Shown here piece after piece: positions 11,515-23,900 of a stretch of 64,000 nucleotides of DNA. A model generated the notes under the pieces. The model had not been told where the DNA came from, made no database searches, and saw only the letters and a list, made by a program, of their open reading frames with translations. The stretch covers positions 19,480,001 through 19,544,000 of the forward strand of contig CM049413.1 of NCBI GenBank assembly GCA_026929865.2, written 5' to 3'. The stretch comes from Hyperoplus lanceolatus (lineage: Eukaryota; Chordata; Actinopteri; Uranoscopiformes; Ammodytidae). A program made the translations under genes and the position numbers. Within the stretch, counting starts at the first letter, position 1. Every line of letters starts with the position of its first letter.

Positions 11515-12402
11515 CAGTGTAGGAAGAATAATTGAGGCCTTTTTCGACTTACTTCATGTTGTCTTCACTATAACCACTCTGGCATCAGAAATCTGTAGGA
11601 GAGAAAACACAAGCAGCCATTGCTGAAGAGTCAAAGTTCCTGACTTGATATTTCAGTAACCCAGAACATCTGCTGTAACCCAGACAGCTAGGCTACTATG
11701 ATTTTTGAGGAGGCAGCATCCACACCCCATACAGTGTAACTCCTTAACACAGAACTATAGATAAAGTTTTCCTTCCGAATTACGCAAATAGTAGACATTG
11801 TTTGGTATTTGAGCTGTTGTTCTGAATCTAAAGACAAGGTATACATATTTAGTAGTTTGATAAGCCTCCTTCCTTCTTCAGATGCAGCTTGGCTTACTGA
11901 GATGAAACATTGCTGTAGTCCTGGCAGAGAATCTAGGTCGTAAACACCATCAGCATCAAACCGAAGACAGTTTTAACCAAAATCCAATTTGTAATGAAAA
12001 GTAAGTATTACAATTTGGCTGTTGCTGGCTGCCTTATCCCTCCACCGTGCTGGGCTTCTCCCTTATCAGCTTCATATGATGAAACCTGGCGATAGCATCT
12101 GTTGCCTTGACACATGTCTGTTTGGTTCTTTTGTATGTAGCATTGGCAGTATTTATTGTGCCCCCTGCGGAAAGCCCTGTGTTAATTGTAGTCATTATGG
12201 AGCAGACTCAGGACTGAAGTTATTTTGCCAATAAAACTGGATATTCATATATCTGCAATAAGTGTTCCTGCTTATCTAATGAATATGGGAAATAGCAAAC
12301 TGCAGTTAAAGCCAGATTATTGTCATCCAGCAGTCTAGAAGAGACACAAGGGCACAGTGAAATGAACGTGGGCTTTCACGTCAGGAGTGGCTGGTGATAG
12401 AG
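11514..12402. other. Non-coding, nothing recognised
   Basis: Unique-looking AT-rich sequence with no repeat landmark or convincing frame. Confidence 0.5.
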
Positions 12403-12404
12403 TA

Positions 12405-13713
12405 GGGGAGAACGGGGTAATCTGAGCCACTTTTTACATTTGCTCCCCTCTAAGCAAGCTAAAATGATTTATCACTCAAATTTACACATTTCCCATTAAT
12501 TCAGGATGTTTCCTAGAAATGGGCATTAGCAGAATGTTTTCAAGACAAAGGGCAGTGAAAATATGATTGTTTTAAAAAAAGTTGTCATGTGGCTCACTTT
12601 ACCCCAGCTGTGGGGTAAACTGAGCCAGACCAGGAAAATCAAGGGGGTAAAGTGAACCAGCTGGGGGTAAACCACTTTCCACTCTGAAACTACCATAACA
12701 ACACATATTGTAACAGTTATAATCCTGCAAACTAGCCACACATTCCAGAACTAATGTCGGACTAGTAAAAGAATGATGGGGTTTGGTCAATTAAGCAAAG
12801 CTAATTTTCTAAACACTTGAAAGTAACTCTGAACAAAATCAAATGCAACATATTATAATTCAAAAGATTTTAATAAGATTCAAATGAAAGATAGAACCAA
12901 TTAGATTAGATCACAGTCTGGGGGTCAGAACACAGGACCCTTAGAGCCAGCTTGTGTCTGGGGGTTAATACATAGGAAAATCAGAACCAGCGAGAACAGC
13001 CTGGGACTCAGAACACAGGAGAAGACCCAACTGGATTATAACATCAGCCTGTCATACTCTACAACTAGGCCTACTCTACATTCCAGCCCTGAAGGTTACA
13101 GGGAAAGATGAGAAGGTACTCTTTCCGTGTGGTTGTCCCAGGTCATCTTCCTGGTGTATTTCCTTGGCATGATGGCTTTTCTACAATGTGTATGACATTA
13201 AAATAAAACACATGTCATGTAATATTAGATTAAAATATGTTTAAGACTAAACTTAACTTGTGCCTCATGGTGGGGGAAAGTGAGACAGTGGCTCACTTTC
13301 CCCCCACAGCATTTGGCTCAATTTCCCCCACCACCACAATTTGAGAAAAAACTACCTCTCTTAGCAATTCAGGCTAATCTTCAGTTATCAGAATCACATG
13401 ATCAGAATCACATGGTTTCATATGTTGGTAGTTCATCAACACATATGATAGAAGTTTTTCTACGTGAATACATTTGCTTTGGCACAACAGTTGATTAAGT
13501 TGACAGCAAGAACATTTACTTTTACATGCAAAATACCTATTTTGGTGAAAAAAACATGCTTACCACAGCACCATGAGGTCCTCTCTTTCAGGGCCATGGG
13601 GAAATGAGAGGGGCTTGAAAACATATATCTCACATGACCAAAAATGTTTTCCGTTGCCTAGATACAGGGGGTGGCTCACATTACCCGATGCCTCAGATTC
13701 CCCCGTTCTCCCC
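12405..13713 (+). mobile_element. TA/GGGGAGA-family DNA transposon, copy 3, best preserved
   Basis: Terminal inverted repeats GGGGAGAACGGGG-TAATCTGAG (left) and the matching inverse on the right are flanked by TA at 12403-12404 and 13714-13715. The subterminal words GTGAGCC/GGCTCAC recur several times near both ends. At 1309 bp it has no transposase and is a non-autonomous element moved in trans. It is the reference for the copies at 2333-3222 and 6470-8438. The TA target and GGGGAGA start are shared with the larger element at 27437-30321, pointing to one superfamily. Confidence 0.85.
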
Positions 13714-13715
13714 TA

Positions 13716-14952
13716 CTAAGCAACTAATGTTCTATATAGATAATTTGTTTAGTGCTATGACGTTACACAGCATTGATTCAATCCACGAAACCTCTCACAT
13801 TTTGTATTTAGTGTCTGTTACATCTTAGAAGATGTATTCTCTTCCCTGCATTATCAGCAATTTGTTCAGTAAATTCAGTAGTTAGCATGAGCAGTCAAAG
13901 GAACTTCAGTATGTCCCTTCATTTTTTATGTCTCCAACTTATCTTGTTCAGGGTTGTGGAAGGCTGGATTCTTTCCCAGCATGCCCTGTGCTAAAGGCAG
14001 GGTACACTCTGGACAAGTCTCCATTTTATAGCAAAGGGCTGAATGAGACTGTAGTGTAAAACAACACATTATTTAACACTTCTAGACTATGCTGTTTAAA
14101 TTAAAAATAAATAAATCCTCATAGATTATCACTTTAAATAAGATGAGTTCTGTTAGATGTGCTCACCAAGTGTCCTTTAAGTTCATATGTGTTTGACCAT
14201 AGGAAGTCTCTATGTTTATTTGTTTGATTGTATTGACGTGTGTGTTCTGTTTATGCATCCGTGTTTTCTATCTCTAATGCAGGCTTAGAAGCTCTTTGGT
14301 GTGCCGTTCGGCGTGTGTGTTCTGCCTGGTGTGTGTGGCCCTGGGGGACTGGCTGTGTCCACTCCTGCATTGATGCCATCACGCTCTCATCTGCATACCT
14401 GACAGCACAGACCTTCTTCTTCCAACCCCCTTTCCTCCAGCGCAACCTTTTCCTGCCATTTCTACTCATTTCCCAGTGGCTTTTTTGCTTTTGCTTCTTC
14501 ACCTTTCTCTGTCGTCCTGCATCTCTCTTTCATTCTTTGCTTTCTCACCTCTTTGCCATTTTTCTCCCTGGGTCAATACTGTGTGTGTTGGGGATTCAGC
14601 AGTTGCAGTTTGTAGATAAACACCCTGTTAGCAGGATTAGCCCAGTTGTCCTAACAATGTAAACCCGGGATTAGGCTCAACTCTCTAGGGATAAATGTGT
14701 GTGCATGTTTGAGTGTGCGTGTGTGTGTGCTGCCTTTCAGAGCATGTAATGTCTTAGGAGCTCACAGCAAATAGGATCAATTCAGTAAAGGCAGTGTAAT
14801 TATTGCATATTTGTTTCAAAATGCATGTTTACCGTACCTTTTTGCTGAAAGATTTGGAAACTTCTAAATGCCATGAGTTTCTGTCAATTTAGTTAGGACT
14901 CTGTAGGCAGGCCTGTGGAATTTCTTGTAAACAGAAAAAGGTTATGTTAACT
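13716..14952. other. Non-coding, nothing recognised
   Basis: The longest frame (14240-14662, 140 codons) is pyrimidine-rich and shows no domain. Bases 14280-14580 are CT-rich. No repeat end is recognised. Confidence 0.5.
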
Positions 14953-15480
14953 TTAAAGGTGGAGTCAGTGATTCTGGAAAAGTTGCTGTCAAAATCAGCC
15001 AATATCTACCCACGATCCACTGTAAGTGCTGTGTGTGGGCTGACAAAAAATTTGGTTATTATGTTAATACACAACCTAGGCTCTGTAAACAAATATGTTT
15101 TAGCTATAGTGGGACCCCTTTGTTTACATACCCTTTGTATATATACCTGTTTACAGAGCCTAGGATGATAAAAAGTGAACAGTATAGCTACATGTTCAAA
15201 GGTTATCACTTCCTAAAAACTGCACAGCTATTTTTGTAGTGCTGATATGAAGGATTTTTGATGTCATTTTAATGTCAACATGTGCCAGATAAACAGTAGA
15301 ACTGCCCAATCAGGTAATAAAGTATATTAGAGCCCTCTGAAAAGGGATCCCTGCTGTATCAACACAATGGCCTTATTGAAGTGAATGTTAGGCTGCCTTT
15401 TTTATACATTGTTACTGTCTATTTGAACACAGCCTTAGGCTTCCTTCATGTAACATTTTGTTGCAGAAGTTAGGCTTTAA
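14953..15480. mobile_element. Possible TTAA-flanked MITE
   Basis: It starts TTAAAGGTGGAGTCAGTGAT and ends GTTAGGCTTTAA, so TTAA lies at both ends with short matching AAAG termini. An internal inverted pair (CCTAGGCTCTGTAAAC near 15074 and GTTTACAGAGCCTAGG near 15148) makes a hairpin. A relative starts at 32259. The right boundary is less certain than the left. Confidence 0.5.
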
Positions 15481-16708
15481 AAAAAATCTGAAATAACTTC
15501 AAATGAAATACTTTACTTTACTTTTGTGTTGTTGTTAAAGATCAGAATCAAACTGTGTCACTAGATACAAAGTCTTTACATAAACTCATAGAGTATGACG
15601 AATCAGCTGAGCTCCGTTTTTAGAGCTCGGGGTGACCATCCTAACTGCTGACAAAGGGGGCGCAGGAGAAAGAGCTGAAAAAGGAATTAGACGGGGAAGT
15701 GAGATGGGGGGGGTTGAAAAGGGGCGGGGCATGGGTCTGCTGTGGTGGTGGCGATGAGGAGGTGAGAGGGCAAAGGTCAGCCTCCCCTAGTGATATCTCC
15801 TGTGCCAGAGAGGCAGTCACGACCCGGTCAGCGGAGGTTCAGGTGTCAGAGAGAGACGGCTGAGTGACGAGACCAGGCGGGACCCTCTCCTGCGCTCCGT
15901 CCCGGTTGGACCTTTCATCCTTCCTTCCCACCCTCTCGCTGTCACTCCTCCTTTGACCCATCCCTCCCTTCTTTCAACCGCTCCCCTCTTTCCCTCTCTC
16001 CATCTACCCACAGAACCTCAAGCCTGTCATCCTCTCATCCACCACCCTCCTTCCCCCAACTCACCTTCTTTTTCACCCCTTAAGCTAAACATTACCACAG
16101 GGTTTCACTCAGTAGGCCAGGCTGACTGGGGCAGCTCTCTGTGGGGCTGCAGGTCTTCAGTCCACCATCATATGCTCACACAGCTTTCATTCACACGTGC
16201 AGAGAGACATTCTCAGGCTGCAGCACATACTGCACATATATGCACACAGGTTGTTTGTTGCGTGCTACCAATAGGGAACATTTGGAGTATTCGAGTTTGA
16301 AGGGAGTTTCCAGATTCACATACTTGTTCTTATTTCTCTATTTCATGCAATAATGCATGTCAGTTCTGAACACAACAATCATTGTAGAGATTCTGGACAT
16401 GTGGACACCACTAGGCAAAGACCACTTCTTGAGGAAAATAATATGACTTCCAATAAAAGAAAGAAAATTCTCTAATATACTGATGATCTGTTTTAATGCT
16501 GAGCGTCTCTATTTCAAGTTCCAGGACAGGCCTACTATACATCTTTCTTTAGGAAGTTGGGTAAAACTGAACATGTTTAAACCTGTGTAAGGCTTAAATG
16601 AATTCATACCACATCAATGCTGTGAGGCATATATACAGTATATATATTTCATCCGCAACCAAGGAACTGAAAAACCAACTGATTGAGACTACATACAGCG
16701 AAGAATTG
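15481..16708. other. Non-coding, GA- then CT-rich
   Basis: Bases 15640-15790 are purine-rich with a GGGGCGGGGC box near 15720. Bases 15900-16080 are strongly CT-rich. No gene is supported; frames here are low-complexity. Confidence 0.5.
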
Positions 16709-17218
16709 TTAAAGGTCACATATTATGCTAAATGCACTTTTTATATGTGTTCTAACATATCCATGGGTCCACGGGGTGCCTAGAGACTACCAAAATATTA
16801 AAAAAATAACAATCTCTCCTTTTCTCACTCTCCCCCTTTCTGAAACCCCCACCCCTCCCCCCCAATATACTCCTGTCAGAATTCTCCTCGTTTCTGACCT
16901 CACAAACTGGAAAGCCAGAAGCTTCCACTGTGCAGCCCACACCCCTATTATCTTATTGGTCCACGGCCCTGACAGACAGAGGGCGAGGCGTATCTGGCTT
17001 CGCTTCCGGACAGGGGGCGGGGGGAGCTCAAAGATTGTATATTTACGAGGGGAGCTGCAGCTCTTTTTTAAAAAATAGGCCATTGTGAGAATAGCTGAAC
17101 ATCAGCATAGTACAATAAATTATCTGAAAGTTTTTTTCAGCAAACAATTAAAGAAAAACGTATAATATATAATATGGTGTATAATAGTACCGAAAGGTGT
17201 ATAATATGGGAGCTTTAA
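16709..17218. mobile_element. TTAA-flanked MITE
   Basis: TTAA at 16709-16712 is followed by AGGTCACATATTATGC. The right end reads ATAATATGGGAGC then TTTAA to 17218. The matching ends (AGGTCACATATTAT against AGCTCCCATATTAT) and the TTAA pair are those of piggyBac- or Kolobok-type non-autonomous elements that are frequent in percomorph fish. The 510-bp body has no coding content. Confidence 0.7.
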
Positions 17219-17862
17219 GACACTGCGATTGATTCTATTAACCTCCATCTTATTACGGTCATTTAGTTCTCTGTAATAGTAAAACGTGTATTTATTGCAG
17301 CTTATACACATTTAAGGTACCCATTTCCATCTTTTGATGCAACCATCAAATCAATATAATATACCTATAATTGTGAATGGATGGCTTTTTAGTCCTGTTG
17401 CTTACCATTAAATTGGGAGGGATTGAGCTGCCCATTCCATCATAAATGGCGTTTCACTAGTAACAGCACACGGTATAACCAAGAATTCAAACTATATATC
17501 AGATAAACTATGTCAACATGTCAAAATACTATTAGAAAATGATATGAAATATCACAACAGTGGATACCCATAAGTTATTGACCCATTTTGACCTGGTCAT
17601 CAGCCAGAGCTGATAGATTAAACACAGCTGACCGCAGTTCACTGATGGTGTCATTTCATCAAGGACTGCTGATGGACGAACAAAATCTAGCTATCAGTTA
17701 TTATGATAGTGACTATTGTGCCTGTAGTTGGAAAAAAATATTATTCTTTAGAGATTAGTTATGGCAAAATGGTAACAATCACCTTTTAATGACCCACAAA
17801 ACCAACAAAAACCTGGCAACCATAAGATAAATGTCCTCAGTGATGTATAGATTGGTCCAATC
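17219..17862. other. Non-coding, nothing recognised
   Basis: AT-rich unique sequence without repeat ends or a convincing frame. Confidence 0.5.
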
Positions 17863-18347
17863 AAAGGGATAGTAAAGTATTTTTGGAAGTGGGGTTGTAT
17901 GAGGTGCTTACGCATAGTTAATCTTTTAACTTATGGAGATGGCAGTCAGCAAACTCATTTTAACAAGCTTGGGGAACTGTAGCCGAAGTCGACATTGTAA
18001 TGTTGCAGAGGGTGCCAGCCAAAAAATAGTTTTTCGTCACATATATAAATGCTTACCTTAAAACTAAATATCCATTCAATTATAGCTGAATTTAGGCTTT
18101 TATGCAGACTGATATGCTGCAGTGCCTCAGCATACAGCCTTTTATTTTTGCACTTCTTTCAAACGTATTTGGGTCATGTCTTACTACGCCAACTTGTGCC
18201 GTCCCGTGTAGTGTAACAGATCAGTCTGCCAATCAGCAGTGAGAAAATCACAAATTTAGTTTAAAATTGAAAGGATGTTCATATTTTAGGTAAGCATTTA
18301 CTGTATATATATAGCAAAAACTCGTTTTTCAGATGAACTATCCCTTT
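17863..18347. mobile_element. MITE with AAAGGGATAGT ends and a nested inverted repeat
   Basis: Ends are AAAGGGATAGTAAAGTATTT and the inverse GAACTATCCCTTT. The subterminal GTGGGGTTGTATGAGGT matches the fragment at 54420-54490. Inside, TAAATGCTTACCTTAAAAC near 18047 and TTTTAGGTAAGCATTTA near 18285 are inverted copies, the same ends seen near 3232 and 43990, so a second small element is probably nested here. Confidence 0.65.
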
Positions 18348-20074
18348 AACGGCAGTAGCATTTGTAGTTTTGATCACATTTTGCCTTGTTGCCACCCTAT
18401 TCTGAAATTGTAATCTTTGATAAATTCCTTTTGCCTCATAATATCAAAATCCACCAGCAGTTTTCTCCATGCTAAATGGTCTCCCAAGTCCATGTCACAA
18501 ACCATGCACTGCAACCCTTTTGGCAGATAAGAACATCGGTATTGGAGGATTTTGGCTAAACAAATTATTCAATTTTGGGGTTTCTTTTTTTTATATAATG
18601 CCAACATTTATTGATGTCTTGCTTTTCTACAATATCTGGATAATGATAAATTAATTATAGTTCCGGCATGTGTAGGATTATGGCAAATAAGACACTGGGT
18701 CAGGTTTACTGTCAAATATAGTGGAAATGTTTTTTTTCTTACATGCTGATCATTCACCTGATCTCTACGCTCTTACTTGTTGCTACACATAGAACACCCT
18801 CATTTCTGCACCGGCACTGGAAGTTGGCATTAGACATACATTTTGAGGTGCAGACTTGTCCAATACAGGCATACTTATAGTAATACAGGGCTGGGCCAAA
18901 GACCAATCTTGAGACTAATTTCTGGTGCACACATAATCACAAAAAATATCTTCTTTGCATTTTTGCGGCTGCATGTATCTAAGATCCCTTGGAGGCATTG
19001 TGTTTGTGTGAATTTCATTTGCTGAATAGGCTAATGACATGTAACGTACCTGCGGCTATATCAAGCTAAAATAGTTTGAACATCTTTGATGGGCTGTGCA
19101 AAGCTTTTTAACTAAGGCTCGTGATAATGGGGTCGCCAAATATAGAACAATGTTTTTAGGCAAGTATTATTTTCCCCCTAAGCTTTCTTACTGCTTCTCG
19201 TGTAGGAGCAGTCGTTTATATTCATAATCATTTCACGTCTGCAGAACGGACCTCACCCCGAAGGTATGGATAAGCTTGTCATCACTCTCTTACGGTGTGC
19301 CATCATCGTGTTGAGTGGCTGGTATGCCTGAGGACACGAGACAGCCAGACATAGGCACTGGCAGGTATACACACACAGACATGTACTGTGGCAGGTGCAG
19401 GCTGCACGAAGGGCTGCTAGTCGCTTCTTCTGTGTTGCTTTTCATTAACTTGTCTAATGCAATCAAAGACTGTCAGCAAGAGTGACAGAAGGAGAAAGAA
19501 AGGGAAGAAAAGGTAGAAAGAGAGATTGCCTCCCCATATTTCCACAGATATGACTGGTCACGCAGCTGCATCTAAAATTAAACTTCCTTTTTCTGTCTGA
19601 TAACATTGTGTCTGGCCTTTTGTCGCCCTTGAAGCGTCCTCGGGCATTTTTGCACAGACAGATGTATCACATACACACGTGTACTGTTGAGAAAAGGTAG
19701 TGATAAAAGCATGAGCGCTCTGGGCAGCATACATTCTACACTGTCAGCCCATCATATAGCATATCTCCAGCAGCGCACACCTGCAAGTTCCAAAAATATA
19801 TATATATAACTAATATATTAAATGCAAGTATTATTGTTGAAAAGGGACATTTTCAGCAATGCAATAAGGACGTTTAGTCAAATGCCACATCTAATGAAAT
19901 AACGACAGTATACATTTGCCCCTCTGCATAAACCGATGGCTTATTTCTTATCTTTCGGAAGGCGCGTCACTCTGCTAAAGGTTAAAGGGAAGATATATTC
20001 TAATCAGGGACTCTTTACAGAACAGCAGCTCAATAAGGTCAACTGGTGTCACAACATTTAGGTTGAAGGGAGGA

Positions 20075-20075
<1 letters not shown>
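18348..20075. other. Non-coding, nothing recognised
   Basis: Unique-looking sequence; a short (TA)n run lies at 19797-19808. Bases 19220-19340 and 19500-19700 are more GC-balanced and could be regulatory, but there is no direct evidence. Confidence 0.45.

Positions 20076-20166
<91 letters not shown>
20076..20166. repeat. (GT)n microsatellite
   Basis: About 90 bp of GT units with one TTTG break. Confidence 0.97.
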
Positions 20167-20169
<3 letters not shown>

Positions 20170-20570
20170 CAAGTGTGTTTGAGTGCACTAGTGTGATGGT
20201 GACTTCGCAGTCAGCCTTTGTTTACCTTTCTGTTGCTTGTGCGGTATTCCTTTTTTGTGTTCTCTCTTTGTCTGTCTTTGGTCCCTTGTTTTCTAGTTGT
20301 AATGCCAAAACACTATCACTACATACCTCTTAGACACAAACAAACAAACCCACACACAGTCACATGCGCTGGTGTCTGACGGGGTGATCCGACGGCCAAT
20401 AGGCTGTATTGATTATTGGGCCAGGGGAGGTTGGTGGAGCGGCAGCAGTAATTAGGGCTTTTTGGTGTGGATTAGCTGAGAGAAAAGGTCACACGCTCAA
20501 CATCAGTGGCAGGACCACAGGCAGGGACATGGAGGGGGTGGACCAGTGGAAGGGACAGTCTCCAAACATG

Positions 20571-20978
20571 GGTTGCGTTCCGAATCGCATACTCTTTCTT
20601 TTTTCTATTCTACATACTACATCCAACGATAAAAATAATCTAGTTAGGATGCAGTAGGCATACTATTGGGACATACTTTTCTCTCTTATTTCATCATAAC
20701 ATTGCGCCTTGATCTTGCGTCTTGCTTTTACATCCGTCGCATCCCCGTTTGTTTTCATATGGAGGCTTCGTCTATGTTACGTCACTTCACGTGCGTACTT
20801 GATTGTGGGTCAGAATCGCCCAAATAGGATACACTTTTCAACACTAACAATCTTGGCCGCATGAAGTAGGACATCCGGGTACTTCTAACCATCCTAAATC
20901 TGGCCACAAGAATCGGGACATCCTAAATCTTTTTTCTACATGCTATATAGTAGAAAGTATGCGATTCGGAACGCAACC
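20571..20978. mobile_element. MITE with GGTTGCGTTCCGAATCGCAT ends
   Basis: The left end GGTTGCGTTCCGAATCGCAT (continuing ACT) and the right end are perfect inverted repeats of 23 bp. ATG at 20568-20570 and 20979-20981 is a 3-bp target duplication. The 408-bp body is rich in CATACT/AGTATG words and has no gene. End style and 3-bp duplication match the 34226-35889 element, and fit a PIF/Harbinger-type relative. Confidence 0.8.
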
Positions 20979-20981
20979 ATG

Positions 20982-23900
20982 ATGTCCATGAGTAGCAGGG
21001 GCCATGTATCTATATATAAGTACGCATGTGCAGAAGCTGAGTGGCGGACAGCTTTGGATGATTGCATTTTACTACAACTTGGATCTTATCTTCTCATAGT
21101 GAATGAATTAATGAATTGTATTGGTGATGATAATGCTGCTCGCATCAGAATAATTGCAGAAATCTAGGAAAACCAGTGACATTAAAAGTCTGATAGGGCA
21201 GAAACATGATCATTCAGAATGGTCGTAAACAGGCCAGTGATTTAGAGAGAATATCAAATCCACTTTATTTAGAGGTAAAACCCAAAGAGGCTGGTCTATA
21301 GTCAGTTGGGTTAAAGATTTACGACTCACTTTTATTTCTCTTCTTAATAAGTTTGATGGGATTCTTTAAAGGAAAACTCCATGGACTTGCAAAACAAGTC
21401 TAACAGAGGAGCAGGTTGCTTCTGCATATGTGAAACAAAACGTTGCATAAAGAGATGTCAGTGTCAGTTAGAGCTAAAGACTTTTAAGTTTGAAAAATAA
21501 AATCTGGGGGTGTCTAGTTTGAGAGAGGGGGGGTCACCATACCTCTCCAGCCCGCACCTTTTCACTCAATGCTAAAATGGTAGAAGCGAAAAGTCACTAA
21601 TTTGCCTCACAGGGTTTTGCAATCTATAAAACATTCAATGCCGCCATGTTCCCTGATCTCAGCAATTACCTGTGAATACGGAGTTATCATAACCTATAAA
21701 GCTGATGACCAAACCAACCATTAAAAGACCCAAACAACATCCTTTAACATGTTACATGGTTGTATGTACTCAGACCATGCATTATTATTTACTACATTAT
21801 TATTTCAATTTACTATAGTGCATACAATTGGCTTTTAATGTAATCAGTTCATGTACTGCTTTAACTCTCTTACAGCTTTCCTTCTCTCTCTATTTCTCTA
21901 ACTCTCTTTGGACCTGCAAGTTGACTTCTCAGCGGTATGGCAGGTCTGAGTGTATCTTAGAGGGTCACGACCCCACTACTGTGACCTGGACAAACAGGAC
22001 TGTGGAGCTGCTACAGGACATGGAATGTTCCCTTTTGTTTTTGTTTTGTTTCGCTTTTTTTGTTAAAAAAGTGGAAAATTCCTTCCTCTGTACTTGCCTG
22101 TGCAAAAAAGGAAACATTTTCTTGGTAACGAATGAGGCCGAGTTTACACAAGGTGACAAAAAAGAAAAAGATCAGGCACTCCTCTGTGTTGTTACAAAGG
22201 ATGCATTATTTAATTTGCCTTTGTGATTGTCGTCTTCTAAGCCTCTTTAAATGTGATTTATTTTAAGCGCCACACTTTTTCTTTCTGGACATATTTTTGG
22301 TGTTAGCACAGCCACTTGTCTGCATTATCTGTACGCCCCCACTTTATATATGTTGGCTATGCGTCTGGCACCATGTGGAACCAATGGTTTCTTAATAAAA
22401 AAAAGGCCAATGTGAATGATTTAAAAGGTGTCTGCTTGACTGCATTTACTGGGTGTCAGCTCCCCTTCTTCTGCTGCACAGCAGCTCAGTGTAAGGCAGC
22501 AGCAGCTGTGGCTGCTTTGGGACTGCTGGTTATGTGCTAAGCTGCAGCGCTCCTAGTGGTAGTGCATGGAAGAGGTGATAGATTTCTGCAAATCAACCAG
22601 ACATGGGAAATGCTGATTGAGAGCTTGCATGCGGGAGTATTGCTTTGTATTGCATTGCCTTGTTTTTTTGTGTTGTGTTTTTGCAGTGGCATTGACAGGC
22701 ATGTTTACGTGTATGTGTGACGGTGGTGGCAGGAGCGGCACGCATGCATACATGATTTTTCTGTCTCATCACACATCCTTGCGTGTGTTCTCGAATGTGT
22801 GTTAATGCCTCACTGGAGAGATCTGTGGTACTTTGTGTTCCCCAGCACATCCGAACCTTTCAATGTACCAAACAATGTGAATAATTATGAAATGCCAATG
22901 GAAAAGGCATGCAATCAGATGTCCTAAAGAAGTGTGCTGTGACAATAAAGGACATACTGTACATAACTGACACAAATGTCAGAAACAACAAATTACGATC
23001 AGGCAAACCTATAATCCTCTGAGGCCCCAAAAAGTACGGCCTCTTCAGATCACTGAGGACAGGGCATGTGTCAGATCCGTGTCTGACGTCAACATTTGAC
23101 GTCTTTCTGCAGCTGCAGCATTAAGATGATTTATTGACACACAGAAGCGTTATGAAATGTTTACAGTGACTGGTAAAGGTGAAAAGGATTGTCTGATGAT
23201 TAGCAACTTGCATACTTTTTTCAAAAGGTATACTTAAATGCAAAGTACAAAAGTCAAAGTTTGTATAACATCCATTCTACATTCATTACAAAATCCCTTA
23301 TCCCTGTAATACCTGGTATTCCTGTTGTCACAGCAAACTTGGTGAAGACTTTGTTGGGATTTATTTTTGTTTCCATGACAAGGGTATGCAGACCTGATCT
23401 TGTCTGTTTGCGTCCTCGCTGGAGAGTCGGTTGTCATGGTGCCCTGGACATATACAGCTAACAGTACACCTATATGGTACACTATAGCAGCAGGAAAAGG
23501 CAGGGCAGCGAGGGTCCATCCGGACTCTGTACAGCTCCTGCATTATAGAGTTCACCAGAGGGTCAAAAGTGTCACCACATACATCACAGCTGTAGCAGAA
23601 CGGCACACAGCGTTGCCATGGTGATCAGCCTTTTTTTTTTATACCCACTGTGCTAAGCCAGGGGTGGGTGGGTGCCGAGATATGAGAAAAGGCTAAAAGG
23701 ATTGTGTGCCCCTGTCTTCCATATATTTCAGAGTGTGTGTATGTGAAGTGACTGTGTTTATTTGACCAGGCATATTTTGCTTACTGCTAGAGAGACCCAT
23801 GTGCGCCTTCCTTGTTTGGTAGGCCTGTGATCTGTGGTCTCAGCTGTACTCATCAGGATTGCTGTGCCACAATAGCTAAGGTGCCCGCGGTGGGAGCTGC

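Noticed and set aside
14240-14662. 140-codon frame with a signal-like hydrophobic segment
   Set aside because: The sequence is a pyrimidine-rich tract giving Phe/Leu/Ser runs; no domain, no Kozak context of note and an antisense open frame overlaps.
21828-22226. 132-codon frame with a hydrophobic start
   Set aside because: Composition is that of AT-rich intergenic DNA, no family is recognised and an overlapping antisense frame is equally open.
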